Shown here piece by piece: positions 1 to 9,002 of a stretch of 64,000 nt of DNA (within the stretch, counting starts at the first letter, position 1; the number at the start of each line of letters is the position of its first letter). Position numbers and translations under genes: made by a program. The notes under the pieces are model-generated. The model did no database searches, was not told the origin of the DNA, and worked only from the letters and a program-made list of their open reading frames with translations. Origin of the DNA: Arcticibacter eurypsychrophilus (GTDB lineage: Bacteria > Bacteroidota > Bacteroidia > Sphingobacteriales > Sphingobacteriaceae); contig NZ_MDFN01000006.1 in the NCBI RefSeq assembly GCF_001730525.1, positions 62,001-126,000 of the forward strand, read 5' to 3'.

Positions 1-1810
1 CTTTTACCTTTATCTTAACAGGAGTACTTTTTTGCACAAAAGGATTTTCAGGCATTACGCCCTTCTCTACTATAAAAGATTTTTGTACGTTCTTCTTATC
101 GAAAATCAAACCATAGTTCCAATCGTTCACAGGGAAAACTTCATAATCATGAAAACCCTTTACCGGATGATCTTTTATGGACACATATTTTGCATCCATT
201 TGCAGAGCATATACAAGAGGACCACGCTCAATACTCACTGAATTATGCACCTGTGGCGATACTTTTATTTCCATGGGAAAGTTTAAGATCAACTCATCTT
301 TATCATTCCAACGCCGGTTAATCAAAACAATCCGGTTAGATGCCAACCCTTTTTGTGCTTTCCCATTAATGCGGATAGATGGTGTTTTGCACCATGCAGG
401 AATCCGTAGACGCAACGGAAACTCTGCAGACTTCTCTAATGAAATCTTTAATTTAATCTGTTCATTAAACGGATAGTCCGTTTCTTCCACGATTTTTATA
501 GGAACCTGATCTGCAACTACTGCATTTACTTCAACAGGGGCATACGCAATAATAGCCAAACCCTTATCGGGAGTTGCCGCCCAGCTATTTTTTACAAAAT
601 AAGGCCAGCCCATGTGCATGTTGTACCTGCAGCAGCCCATACCCGAATAAGGACTCAATAATAATCCTTCGGGATAATCTTCATCAAACCCATTGTGCCC
701 ATACTTGCATTGAATCTGGTTAGGCAGCGTATAATACAAATGCTCCTTCAGATCTCTGCTAAACTGAGCAGGCAAAGTATTAAAAGCAATCTTTTCCAGC
801 CGATCCCCTATGGAAGGATCTTCAATTATTCGGGCGGCAGTTTCCAAACTTTGCATCCATTCTACAACCGTACACGTTTCCACCCCTTGAATCTCACTTT
901 TACCCGCCAGGAATTCTGTACCCGATGCGATACCTGAAGACTGACCATGCTCCTTAATTAAATGATCTATTCCTTTTTGAAAGGCCTCTTTGTAAGATTT
1001 ATCACCGCTGCGCTGATAGTATATCGCAGGAAACTTCAATGCCTGACCCACACTTACCGCATGCTTAGTATGAAAATCATCACCAAAATGGTAAAATAAA
1101 TTATTCGTATAAATATCTTTCCAGGGATAAGCCTGATCCTTCAGCAAGTCTGCCAGTTTCAACAAATATGCATCACCCGTTTTATTATAGAGCCATAGCA
1201 CAATTTCAATGTTATCGCCAGTTCTTGATTTACTCCATTCTTTCAAAGGATCCAATGGAAGATTTTCAAGCTGATACTTAAAATATTTACTAAAAAAGGG
1301 AATCACCCGCTTGTCACCTGTAGCCTCATAATAGTTTTTTACCGCATACAACATCGGCATCCTTGGCCACCAGTCCTTCATCTTCGAAGGACCAATCAAA
1401 CCATTAGCCTGCTGATTTTCCAGTGTCCATGTTATCCACTTCTCAGCCTTTAATTTTAAACTGGCATCATCCAATGTATAAGCCAGTGCGACAAGGCCTT
1501 TAACGTAATAAGGAACCCTTTCCCAACTATTCCCTGTACCGCCAAGCCAATCCGAATTCGCTCCTAAGTTATCCGCTTCCTGATATAATTCCTCAGCATG
1601 ACCTGTAAATCCGGCCGCTTGCAACTCAAGCTGTTTTAGCAACCATCCCTTTGCTTTGATACTTCCTAAAGGAAGTTCAGCATAGGTACTACTGACCAAA
1701 GGCTGCCGGGAAAAAACATAATCATAGATAGGGGAAGTTTGAGCGCATAACTTACCCGCCGAATTACATATTAATGGCAACAAAATGGCTATTTTTAATA
1801 TCTTTCTCAT
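1..1810 (-). CDS. GH127-type beta-L-arabinofuranosidase, 3' end outside window
   Basis: A secreted glycoside hydrolase of the DUF1680/GH127 group, whose characterised members release beta-L-arabinofuranose. About 603 codons are visible and the C-terminus lies beyond base 1. The N-terminus MRKILKIAILLPLICNSAG is a signal peptide followed by a Cys and an AQT cleavage-like site. The WERVPYYVKGLVALAYTL stretch is typical of the (alpha/alpha)6 barrel. ETC near residue 312 and GMGCC near residue 390 match the Glu, Cys and paired Cys that hold zinc and supply the Cys nucleophile in characterised GH127 enzymes. It starts 46 bp after the GH2 gene on the same strand, so an operon is likely. Related families (GH137, GH142, GH146) cannot be excluded without alignment. 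Confidence 0.8.
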   Translation of the reverse strand, partial: MRKILKIAILLPLICNSAGKLCAQTSPIYDYVFSRQPLVSSTYAELPLGSIKAKGWLLKQLELQAAGFTGHAEELYQEADNLGANSDWLGGTGNSWERVPYYVKGLVALAYTLDDASLKLKAEKWITWTLENQQANGLIGPSKMKDWWPRMPMLYAVKNYYEATGDKRVIPFFSKYFKYQLENLPLDPLKEWSKSRTGDNIEIVLWLYNKTGDAYLLKLADLLKDQAYPWKDIYTNNLFYHFGDDFHTKHAVSVGQALKFPAIYYQRSGDKSYKEAFQKGIDHLIKEHGQSSGIASGTEFLAGKSEIQGVETCTVVEWMQSLETAARIIEDPSIGDRLEKIAFNTLPAQFSRDLKEHLYYTLPNQIQCKYGHNGFDEDYPEGLLLSPYSGMGCCRYNMHMGWPYFVKNSWAATPDKGLAIIAYAPVEVNAVVADQVPIKIVEETDYPFNEQIKLKISLEKSAEFPLRLRIPAWCKTPSIRINGKAQKGLASNRIVLINRRWNDKDELILNFPMEIKVSPQVHNSVSIERGPLVYALQMDAKYVSIKDHPVKGFHDYEVFPVNDWNYGLIFDKKNVQKSFIVEKGVMPENPFVQKSTPVKIKVK

Positions 1811-1856
1811 GAAGCTATGCGTTTAAATCCTACGTTATTATGCCTTAAATTCAATC

Positions 1857-4088
1857 TTATTTGTTAATTAGAACTGAAATCCCGGCATCAATGTACTGTC
1901 CGCCGCCATCCTGATGACAATGAATAGCAATACTATTTTTAGCACCCGAAACCAGGGCTTTTTTAGCAGCTTCCTCTATTGCAACCATGGTATATCCCGA
2001 ACTTGCCCCTTTTATATCAGCCGCTTTTACCCCGTTAATATAAACCTCACAAGCATCATCATGATGAATAGAAAGCATCAGGTTGTCAATATTAATCTTA
2101 GACAGATCACCTAAGTTAATATCCCGTCTCAACCAGATATCATGCGTATTCCAGATCGTTCCATTAATTGCTCCAGGAGTACCCTCGGTACCAAAGCCAC
2201 CTTTGCCAGATTGCCAGCCTTTATCATCAAATTTCAATCCATACCATGCTGCTTCTGGTTCTGTAAGCGTAAACTTCCATGTTTTAGCTTCTTTAAAAGA
2301 GCTTGAAACGATTTCATCCACGAAGATCTTGTCATGAATCACTTTTTCATTCGATGCCTTTATTTTTTCTACAGCCCCTTTAATGATCTCCCGATCATAA
2401 GTCAGCAACCCGTTTAACTCCACTTCAACATCGGTTATTTCCGTATACACCGCAGCACTTAAACCATTATTCGTTTTATAAATAGCTAAATCAGTTGCAA
2501 ATTGATCATATAAATTGGTATAATCCTGCTCATTATCAATCATGATATAAGTAGGCCCCGATTTCCATATATGACCCGGTTTAATAAATCCGATACCGCC
2601 ATACTCACCACAGGCCAAAGCTTGAACCTTACTAAACGGAACAGCCGGAGGCGGATAACTATGGATATCCAATACATCTCCCACATCAAAATGACCACCA
2701 CCACTAGCCTGGTTAATCAGACGGGTAGAATCAAGCGCATAAACCTTTTTTACCAGTCCAGGCGTGTTATGCTGTGCTTGTCCCTCATTGAATATTACCC
2801 AACTTACGATGGATGGCGAATTCCAATGCGTTTCAACCAGGCGTTCCAGTTCCGATGCAAATGCAGCGGTATCAACAGGAGGCACTTTTTCAGTATACGA
2901 ATTCGGCGAAGGCATATCCTGCCAAACCAGCAACCCTAGCTTATCTGCCCAATAGTACCACCTATATGGCTCCACTTTAATATGCTTTCGCACCATGTTG
3001 AAGCCGAAATTCTTAATCATCTGCAAATCGTATTTCAATGCAGCATCAGTTGGTGCAGTATACCCACCATCCGGCCAAAAGCCCTGATCCAAAGGACCAA
3101 TTTGGAAAAGAAACTTATTGTTAAGAAACATCTTCTTGAAGCCATCTTCCGTACCTATGGAGATCTTCCTCATACCAAAGTAGCTTTCAATAGCATCTAC
3201 TTTTTTTGCTCCTTGCGATAAGGATATCACCAAATCATATAAAAAAGGACTATCCGGCGACCATAGTTTGGCGTTTACGACAGGCACACTAATCTCGGCG
3301 TTTGCTTTTCCAGTAATCGTCTGAACCACTTTTCCATTATCCTTCACCTGTATGTTCACATTCAGATTTTGAGCATTCGCACTGCTGCTAACGAAAAGCT
3401 TAACTACAGATTTATCTATATCCGGAACAATTTTGATGTTACTGATATTTGTTTTAGGCACTGGTTCTAACCAAACCGTTTGCCAAATACCGGTAACTGA
3501 GGTATACATGATTCCCTGAGGCTTAAGAGTTTGCTTTCCGCGCGGGAAGCCACCATTATCAGTAGGGTCAAAAACCCGTACAGCAATATCCTGATCACCA
3601 GCACCCTTTAGCGCTTTAGTAATATCATAACTGAAAGGATCATAACCACCTGTATGAATTCCAAAACTTTTGCCGTTAATGAACACCTCAGCTTCATAAT
3701 CTACCGCTCCAAAGTGCAACAAAACCTGCTCTCCTTTCCAAGTGGCAGGAACTTTAAATTTACGTCTGTACCAAATACTTTCATGGTGTTCCATTACGCC
3801 CGAAAGGGCTGATTCTACCGGAAAAGGTACCAGGATGGTACGGGATAAATTCCCTTTAGGCAACGCTTCCGATTTACCTGAAGCCGGTTGAAATTGCCAT
3901 AAACCATTCAGATTTAGCCAATTGCTTCGAACTAATTGAGGACGCGGATATTCCGCCAAAACTTGCTCCGGATTAACATCCTTTGAAAACTTGCTCATTA
4001 ATGCCGCTTTTTTCGGTTGCCATTCCTGCGCATGTAAAGCAAGGGGCACTGAAACGATACCAATAAGTATTATTTTTAATAAGTTCAT
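1857..4088 (-). CDS. secreted glycoside hydrolase family 2 enzyme
   Basis: A 743-residue GH2 retaining exo-glycosidase (beta-galactosidase, beta-glucuronidase or a related activity; the substrate cannot be read from sequence). It has a signal peptide ending LHAQEW, an N-terminal jelly-roll sugar-binding domain (about 45-180), an Ig-like domain, and a TIM barrel (about 310-580). IFNEGQ near residue 434 gives the acid/base Glu, and YTEITD near residue 551 gives the likely nucleophile. The last 150 residues form a galactose-binding-like domain with HDDACEVYING. It is first in a two-gene unit with the GH127 gene, which suggests sequential trimming of an arabinose-containing side chain. Confidence 0.88.
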   Translation of the reverse strand: MNLLKIILIGIVSVPLALHAQEWQPKKAALMSKFSKDVNPEQVLAEYPRPQLVRSNWLNLNGLWQFQPASGKSEALPKGNLSRTILVPFPVESALSGVMEHHESIWYRRKFKVPATWKGEQVLLHFGAVDYEAEVFINGKSFGIHTGGYDPFSYDITKALKGAGDQDIAVRVFDPTDNGGFPRGKQTLKPQGIMYTSVTGIWQTVWLEPVPKTNISNIKIVPDIDKSVVKLFVSSSANAQNLNVNIQVKDNGKVVQTITGKANAEISVPVVNAKLWSPDSPFLYDLVISLSQGAKKVDAIESYFGMRKISIGTEDGFKKMFLNNKFLFQIGPLDQGFWPDGGYTAPTDAALKYDLQMIKNFGFNMVRKHIKVEPYRWYYWADKLGLLVWQDMPSPNSYTEKVPPVDTAAFASELERLVETHWNSPSIVSWVIFNEGQAQHNTPGLVKKVYALDSTRLINQASGGGHFDVGDVLDIHSYPPPAVPFSKVQALACGEYGGIGFIKPGHIWKSGPTYIMIDNEQDYTNLYDQFATDLAIYKTNNGLSAAVYTEITDVEVELNGLLTYDREIIKGAVEKIKASNEKVIHDKIFVDEIVSSSFKEAKTWKFTLTEPEAAWYGLKFDDKGWQSGKGGFGTEGTPGAINGTIWNTHDIWLRRDINLGDLSKINIDNLMLSIHHDDACEVYINGVKAADIKGASSGYTMVAIEEAAKKALVSGAKNSIAIHCHQDGGGQYIDAGISVLINK

Positions 4089-4321
4089 ACTCTAGTGTTA
4101 AAAAAATGTGTGTTTAGTCTTTATATAGATCGTATCTGAAATTTAAAGATGACCTATTATATACGTTAGTTAATTTATCCTTCTGAAGAATAGGTATTAC
4201 GGTTTATAATCCCTCTCTTAATCTTACACATCAAAGTAAGCTAAAATCCAATTAAAAAAAATCTCAATAGTTGGTCTATTTGTCTCATTTGGGAATGCGG
4301 TATTTTGTCACAACAAAGCAC

Positions 4322-4353
4322 TTGAATGAGATGGCAAAAAATAATTATCTTTG
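4322..4353 (+). promoter_or_regulatory. Bacteroidota-type promoter of the ATPase gene
   Basis: A TTG at 4322-4324 and TATCTTTG at 4346-4353 (21-bp spacer) fit the Bacteroidota -33/-7 consensus TTG-N17-23-TAnnTTTG. Transcription would begin near 4359, which is the ATG itself. The box rules out the upstream ATG at 4326 as the start and suggests a leaderless or nearly leaderless mRNA. Confidence 0.6.
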
Positions 4354-4358
4354 AATAC

Positions 4359-5885
4359 ATGAACAAGTATCCAATAGGAATACAGGATTTTGAGAAAATA
4401 AGAACCGAAGGTTTTGTGTACATAGATAAAACCAGGCTGATTCATAAACTTATAGATTCTGGAAGCTATTATTTTCTAAGTCGCCCGCGACGTTTTGGAA
4501 AATCATTACTCCTGTCTACTATAAAACAGATTTTTACAGGTAATCAGATTTTATTTGAAGGCTTTTGGATTCATGACCAATGGAACTGGACGCAAAAGCA
4601 TCCCGTAATACACTTAAGATTAAGCAGTATCAATTACCAGAAATTAGGTTTATATAAGGCACTAAACAAGGAAATGGATGTCCAGGCAGCAATACTTGGC
4701 GTGTCATTGGTTGAGATCGATTTAAAAGATAAATTTAAGGAGCTGATTGAAAAAACCTCTCAAAATGGCAAAGTTGTTATATTGATTGATGAATACGACA
4801 AACCAGTTATAGATTACCTGGATGATATTCCGACCGCTGAAGAAAACCGTTTGATATTTAAGAGCTTTTATTCCGTATTAAAAGATGCGGATGAATATAT
4901 CAGGTTCCTGCTAATTACTGGAGTGACCAGATTTACGAAGATCAGCATATTTTCAGACCTTAATAATTTGCGTGACATCACCCTTGCACCCGATTTTGGT
5001 ACAATTGCAGGAATTACACAAGCAGAAGTAGAAAAGAATTTTGCACATGAAATTGCAGAAATGCAGAAAGCTGAGCCTAACATACTGGATAAAATTAAAC
5101 AATGGTATAATGGCTATTCCTGGAATGGAGTGGATAAAGTGTATAATCCGTTCTCTCTGTTGAATTTCATGACGGATAAAACTTTCAGCAATTACTGGTT
5201 TGAAACCGGCACACCGTCCTTCCTTGTCAAACAGATCAAAGATCAGGGCGATTATAATTTTGAAAACATAAAAGTTGGCAAAAGCACATTAGGCAAGTTC
5301 GATGTAAAAAATATGCTGTCTATTCCGCTGCTTTTTCAAACCGGCTATTTAACAGTTAAAGCACACAACGCTGAGTTTGATTTATACACACTGGGCTACC
5401 CCAATAAAGAGGTAGAACTAAGTTTGCTCGACAATCTGTTAAGTGCTTACCGGGAAGTATATCCTGGAGATTCCGCTGAACTTACCACTGAGTTTGTAAT
5501 GGCTTTTAGAAATAACGACATCAGTTTAATTTTCACACAGCTAGATGCAATGATTGCTTCTATCCCTTACGATCATTGGAAAGCTGATCATGAATCCATA
5601 TTCCATATTATAGCGCATTTAACTTTTAAAATTGTTAGTTTGAATGTGCACAGTGAAGTGCATAGTGCTAAAGGAAGAAGTGATATTACTGTATATACAG
5701 ACCAGTACATCTATGTACTGGAACTGAAATTGGATGACAATGCACAAGTCGCATTGGATCAGATCTTTGAAAGAGGATATTTAAATATGCACCTTGCCGA
5801 TAAAAGAAAGAAAATAGCTATTGGTGTTAACTTCTCTTCTGAGAAGCGCGCTGTGGATAGTTATGTGGTTAAGGAAGTGGTGTAG
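4359..5885 (+). CDS. AAA-ATPase-like protein with PD-(D/E)XK nuclease domain (DUF1703 type)
   Basis: A 508-residue protein of the AAA-ATPase_like/DUF1703 family, present in many copies in Bacteroidota genomes and of unknown function. It begins MNKYPIGIQDFEKIR. The Walker A region is RPRRFGKSLLLS near residue 43, and Walker B is VVILIDEYDKPV. The C-terminal domain carries GRSDITVYTD followed by YVLELKLD, which is the D...ExK pattern of a PD-(D/E)XK nuclease fold. I placed the start at 4359 because the promoter box ends at 4353. An in-frame ATG at 4326 would lie upstream of that box. It is a single gene at the left edge of the accessory region. A defence or mobile-element role is plausible but unproven. 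Confidence 0.85.
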   Translation: MNKYPIGIQDFEKIRTEGFVYIDKTRLIHKLIDSGSYYFLSRPRRFGKSLLLSTIKQIFTGNQILFEGFWIHDQWNWTQKHPVIHLRLSSINYQKLGLYKALNKEMDVQAAILGVSLVEIDLKDKFKELIEKTSQNGKVVILIDEYDKPVIDYLDDIPTAEENRLIFKSFYSVLKDADEYIRFLLITGVTRFTKISIFSDLNNLRDITLAPDFGTIAGITQAEVEKNFAHEIAEMQKAEPNILDKIKQWYNGYSWNGVDKVYNPFSLLNFMTDKTFSNYWFETGTPSFLVKQIKDQGDYNFENIKVGKSTLGKFDVKNMLSIPLLFQTGYLTVKAHNAEFDLYTLGYPNKEVELSLLDNLLSAYREVYPGDSAELTTEFVMAFRNNDISLIFTQLDAMIASIPYDHWKADHESIFHIIAHLTFKIVSLNVHSEVHSAKGRSDITVYTDQYIYVLELKLDDNAQVALDQIFERGYLNMHLADKRKKIAIGVNFSSEKRAVDSYVVKEVV

Positions 5886-5924
5886 AATTACTAAAGTTTC
5901 GGGTATTACACTTTGCTCAAATAA

Positions 5925-6227
5925 CTATTTTGCCTCTAAATTTAGCTGATGAGACCGATTAAAAGCTTCCTGCGATACCTTAAAGTAACTAGAAGGTAAG
6001 CGTATGATATCTTTCGACAAGCCTTTTTTATAATTTAATATATCAGAAACAAGCCCCTTACTTACTCCTAATATTTCCGCTAAATCCTTAGCTTTCAAAT
6101 TTTGCTCCTACATTAAACCCGATAGTAATTAAATAGGATCTGCATCAAAGACTAAACAAAGATTCACATTCTTCTTTGCCTAAGTTTTATCAACGGTAAA
6201 ACTATGATCCCTTATCCCGAAACCCAT
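5925..6227 (-). pseudogene. decayed HigA-type antitoxin
   Basis: Reading minus strand up to the stop at 5925-5927, the frame gives EQNLKAKDLAEILGVSKG, then LVSDILNYKKGLSKDIIRL, close to HigA helix-turn-helix antitoxins (COG5499 type). Just upstream the same frame reads DADPI-stop-LLSGLM-stop. Family members usually have Glu at both stop positions, so the stops look like G-to-T changes of Glu codons. A third stop lies further upstream and the N-terminal part is not recognisable, so the left limit is approximate. No matching toxin is visible beside it. It points away from the HigBA pair that follows and is a separate, older relic. Confidence 0.6.
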
Positions 6228-6287
6228 TTGCCTATCAGATTTACAAAAATATTTCTATCAATATACAAACAATGTTCCATTATTCGT

Positions 6288-6295
6288 TAACTTTG
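6288..6295 (+). promoter_or_regulatory. -7 box for the higBA-like operon
   Basis: TAACTTTG fits TAnnTTTG. No clear -33 TTG is seen. An in-frame TGA at 6294-6296 lies inside the box, so the first usable toxin start is the GTG at 6300, again giving little or no leader. Confidence 0.45.
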
Positions 6296-6299
6296 ATTA

Positions 6300-6664
6300 G
6301 TGGACCCAATTAGAGAAATCGTTTTTTATAAAGACCATTTTGATTCCTTTTTTAAAACCTTAAATGATAAAGTAAAGGACAAAATTGACGAAGTGCTTTT
6401 TATGATTACAATTCTTGAACGAGTTCCGTCTAAATTCTTTAAGAGCATCGAGGAATAAAAGGGCTTTTTGAAGTTCGAGTAGAGTACGAAAGTAACATTT
6501 ACAGAATATTCTGTTGTTTAGATAAAGGACGCTTAGTGATACTATTTAATGGATTTCAAAAGAAAACTCAAAAGACACCACCGAAAGAATTACTGAAAGC
6601 AGAGAAAATAATGGAGGAGTATCTTAACGAACAAAAAAAGAAGGACAATGGAAACAAAAAATGA
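6300..6664 (+). pseudogene. HigB/RelE-type toxin (Gp49-like), frameshifted
   Basis: The frame from GTG 6300 encodes MDPIREIVFYKDHFDSFF and stops at TAA 6456-6458. From 6452 another frame continues with GIKGLFEVRVEYESNIYRIF, then LVILFNGFQKKTQKTP, which is the conserved C-terminal part of Gp49-like/HigB mRNA interferases. Joining the halves gives about 120 residues, the normal family length. The break sits at GAGGAA, where loss of one G from a GGG run restores the frame. The true stop is TGA 6662-6664, overlapping the antitoxin start by 17 nt. It is either a disabled toxin, a sequencing slip, or (less likely) programmed frameshifting. Confidence 0.75.
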
Positions 6665-6950
6665 AAATATCAAAACATTTTCTCAACATCTGGATAAAAG
6701 ATACGGAAAGACAGGTTCAGAAATGAGGATTGATTTTGAAATAAGAGCCAAATCCTTTGCAATAGGTGAATTAATTAGAGAAGAGCGTAAATTGGCCAAT
6801 CTAACACAAGAACAACTTGCAAACAAAATTGGCGCAAAAAAAAGTTTTATATCAAGAATTGAAAACGGACATAGTGACATTCAACTTTCGACATTATATA
6901 AACTTATTGAGTTTGGACTTGGAAGAAAAATAAACCTCACCATCCAATAA
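6648..6950 (+). CDS. XRE-family antitoxin (HigA-like) of the HigBA pair
   Basis: A 100-residue protein with an intact helix-turn-helix: ELIREERKLANLTQEQLANK, then IGAKKSFISRIENGHSDIQL, the standard XRE/Cro fold used by type II antitoxins. The ATG at 6648 lies within the last codons of the toxin frame, the translational coupling usual for HigB-first modules. With the toxin frameshifted, the antitoxin may persist as an orphan regulator or as protection against a homologous toxin. It should bind its own promoter near 6288, but I see no clean operator palindrome there. Confidence 0.85.
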   Translation: METKNENIKTFSQHLDKRYGKTGSEMRIDFEIRAKSFAIGELIREERKLANLTQEQLANKIGAKKSFISRIENGHSDIQLSTLYKLIEFGLGRKINLTIQ

Positions 6951-7437
6951 AAATGCACCTTTTAAATACCTTTTTCACTAGGTATTAAAGAATTGCATGT
7001 TAGTAAATTCATCTGCACTACTCCATTTTACCGTAGCACCGGTATAAAAAGCGATGGTTCAATTTACAAAAAGCCATCCTCTTATAAGTTTAAATTTTAT
7101 GCTTTTACTTACCATCCTACCAAATGATATTTGTAAAAACAGAAAGCAATATGGCAGTTATTCATTCTAATATGATTGCAATATGCTTCCAGAATGAGTC
7201 CAGTTTTGGCTAGTTCAAGTCGGACTTAAACTTGATACTTATGTATGTTTTTGTGTTTTCAATTATACTCATTTCAATTGTTATCCTGTTTGATGTAGAT
7301 TTTGAATCAGTATCACGTTCAAATATTGAGCTAGTTGGACTTAAATATGACGTATAAGAGAAGAGTTAGGAAGATTTGCTGTTACTTTCGCTACTAAGAA
7401 ACCTAATTGCTTGCTTTGTTTAAACGTATTATAAAAC
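6951..7437. other. gene-free stretch
   Basis: No convincing gene on either strand. A short inverted repeat AATACC/GGTATT (6965-6986) follows the antitoxin but has no T-run, so I do not call it a terminator. Two loosely similar segments containing CTAGTT and GGACTTAAA (about 7210 and 7331) may be remnants of a repeat. Confidence 0.4.
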
Positions 7438-8403
7438 ATGGCTTCAATAGATAATAAAGGAATGGTACACGGAACCGCAGGTTCGGTAATTTACCGTGAG
7501 TATCGTGGAAAGAACATCATCCAGGGCAAAGCAAAAGCCTTTAAGCAAACCGATAAAACGATCAGGAGTGCTACCGAGTTTGGACTTTCGAGTTCTGCGG
7601 CAGCAGTTATCAGGACTGCATTTGAATCGGCTTATTTTTTTAAAGATGGGACAGCAGCTTACATGAGTACGCAAATGGTGTACCGGTCGATATTAAATAA
7701 TGTGAGTGGTGAGAAAGGGAAAAGGGATCTGCATGATGGGAACCTTTCTTTAATGAACGGCATGGACTTTAATGCAAATAGTAAACTGGATGAAGTTCTG
7801 CAAATGAGCCACTCGGTGAGTAAAAACGCGGAAGGTTTGGTGAGTGTAAATCTAGGTTCCTTAAACACCCAAACGGGGATCAAACGGCCTAAAAACGCAA
7901 GCGGAGCCTATATGAAACACCGCATAAGGCTAATGTTGGTTGCTTTTAACTTCAGGGAAGAGTACTATGAAAACCTGGGCTTTAAGGATATCGACCTGGA
8001 AGGGTATCAAACCATTGATGGACAGGTAATCACCTTTACAGAAGCAGTTCCCAAAGACTGCCTGGTAATGTTGAGCATGTCGCTGATGTTGTACGCAAAG
8101 ATCAGTCATACGAATGAAAGCATCCTGCTGAACAATAAAGAGTTCAGTCCCTGTGCAATTATTGGCACTTTCCAATCAGAGAGACCATCTGAATATCCTA
8201 CAAAAGAAGTTGATATGCAACCATCCGCTTATCCGGGCAGGGAAGAAAAGATCTCTGAAATATTTTATAAAGGCAATCTCTTGATGCTGGGATTGGATTC
8301 CCGGTTCGGTAAACAGGCACCTGTGAGCATTAACACAATAAAATCAAAGCAGGTGATCCCGGACACTTTGCCAGGAAAGCGGGTATCATTCAAGAAGAAC
8401 TAA
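7438..8403 (+). CDS. hypothetical protein, 321 aa
   Basis: A complete ORF from ATG 7438. I do not recognise it firmly. The N-terminus MASIDNKGMVHGTAGSVIYR, followed by a conserved-looking GKNIIQGKAKAF, recalls the small Bacteroidota family DUF6266, whose members open with a Gly-rich G-x-V-G-x-V segment and a K/R-P-K stretch; this is only an impression. There is no signal peptide, membrane segment or catalytic motif. The C-terminal quarter is rich in charged and polar residues. It is a single gene with gene-free flanks of nearly 500 and 400 bp. Codon use looks balanced, so I believe it is real. Function unknown. Confidence 0.7.
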   Translation: MASIDNKGMVHGTAGSVIYREYRGKNIIQGKAKAFKQTDKTIRSATEFGLSSSAAAVIRTAFESAYFFKDGTAAYMSTQMVYRSILNNVSGEKGKRDLHDGNLSLMNGMDFNANSKLDEVLQMSHSVSKNAEGLVSVNLGSLNTQTGIKRPKNASGAYMKHRIRLMLVAFNFREEYYENLGFKDIDLEGYQTIDGQVITFTEAVPKDCLVMLSMSLMLYAKISHTNESILLNNKEFSPCAIIGTFQSERPSEYPTKEVDMQPSAYPGREEKISEIFYKGNLLMLGLDSRFGKQAPVSINTIKSKQVIPDTLPGKRVSFKKN

Positions 8404-8786
8404 AGTTCTACGGTTAACTTTTACACTTCCAATTTCCATTCTGTGAAACATCTGTTATCTCAGTTTATCCGTTCATCTTTAAGAAACGAGCTATTTTTCA
8501 ATTATCCAATAAAGAGAAGATGATTACTTATTAAGGGTCGCTAATGTCACTTTTTTTTCTTTGAGCTGTCCAATTAGAAGAATACCCAATGATAACTGAT
8601 TTATTATAATTTTTATTAGCTATAAAGTGTCGGTTTCAACTAATTATTATTACGGTTTATAGGAAGGTTTAAATTATAATTTATTGTACTCATTAGACTT
8701 ATGTTCGATTTATAAAACATTATGACTAGGTCTAGCTATTGAAATAGATATTTTATGTATTTAACTTGGTAAATAAATCAAAATTT
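8404..8786. other. gene-free AT-rich stretch
   Basis: Very AT-rich, with no ORF of note and no consensus TAnnTTTG box placed for the following small ORF. I see nothing else that can be named. Confidence 0.4.
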
Positions 8787-9002
8787 ATGAACTATTTATT
8801 CAACTCTTTGAAATTACTTTCACCTGACGGCAATGGTGGCGGTCACACACCTGAACATGAACCCCATATCTCAGAGCATGAGCCTGGACACGAAACACAC
8901 GATCCGCATTCTCCTAATCATGATCCTAATGGCCCGGTACATGAACCAGGTGAGCATGTTAATGAGGCTGGTAATAATCCGAACGAACACAAACCGGATT
9001 AA
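8787..9002 (+). CDS. small His/Pro/Glu-rich protein, 71 aa
   Basis: From ATG 8787 the frame encodes a short hydrophobic head, MNYLFNSLKLLSPDGNGGG, followed by a strongly biased tail with 11 His in the last 50 residues. The tail repeats a loose H-(E/D)-P unit (PEHEPH, SEHEPGH, THDPH, NHDPN, VHEPGEH). A TTG at 8766 would add seven residues but has no support. The composition suggests metal binding, or a peptide with a GG-type leader boundary, but no transporter, protease or maturase gene is adjacent. It could also be non-coding: the only support is the long open frame and the regular repeat. Function unknown. Confidence 0.4.
   Translation: MNYLFNSLKLLSPDGNGGGHTPEHEPHISEHEPGHETHDPHSPNHDPNGPVHEPGEHVNEAGNNPNEHKPD

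Noticed and set aside
32-937. Plus-strand ORFs at the left edge
   Set aside because: They are shadows of the GH127 gene on the minus strand, which is open through base 1 and has clear family motifs.
6965-6986. Terminator after the HigA-like antitoxin
   Set aside because: The 6-bp stem AATACC/GGTATT has a 10-base loop and no T-run.
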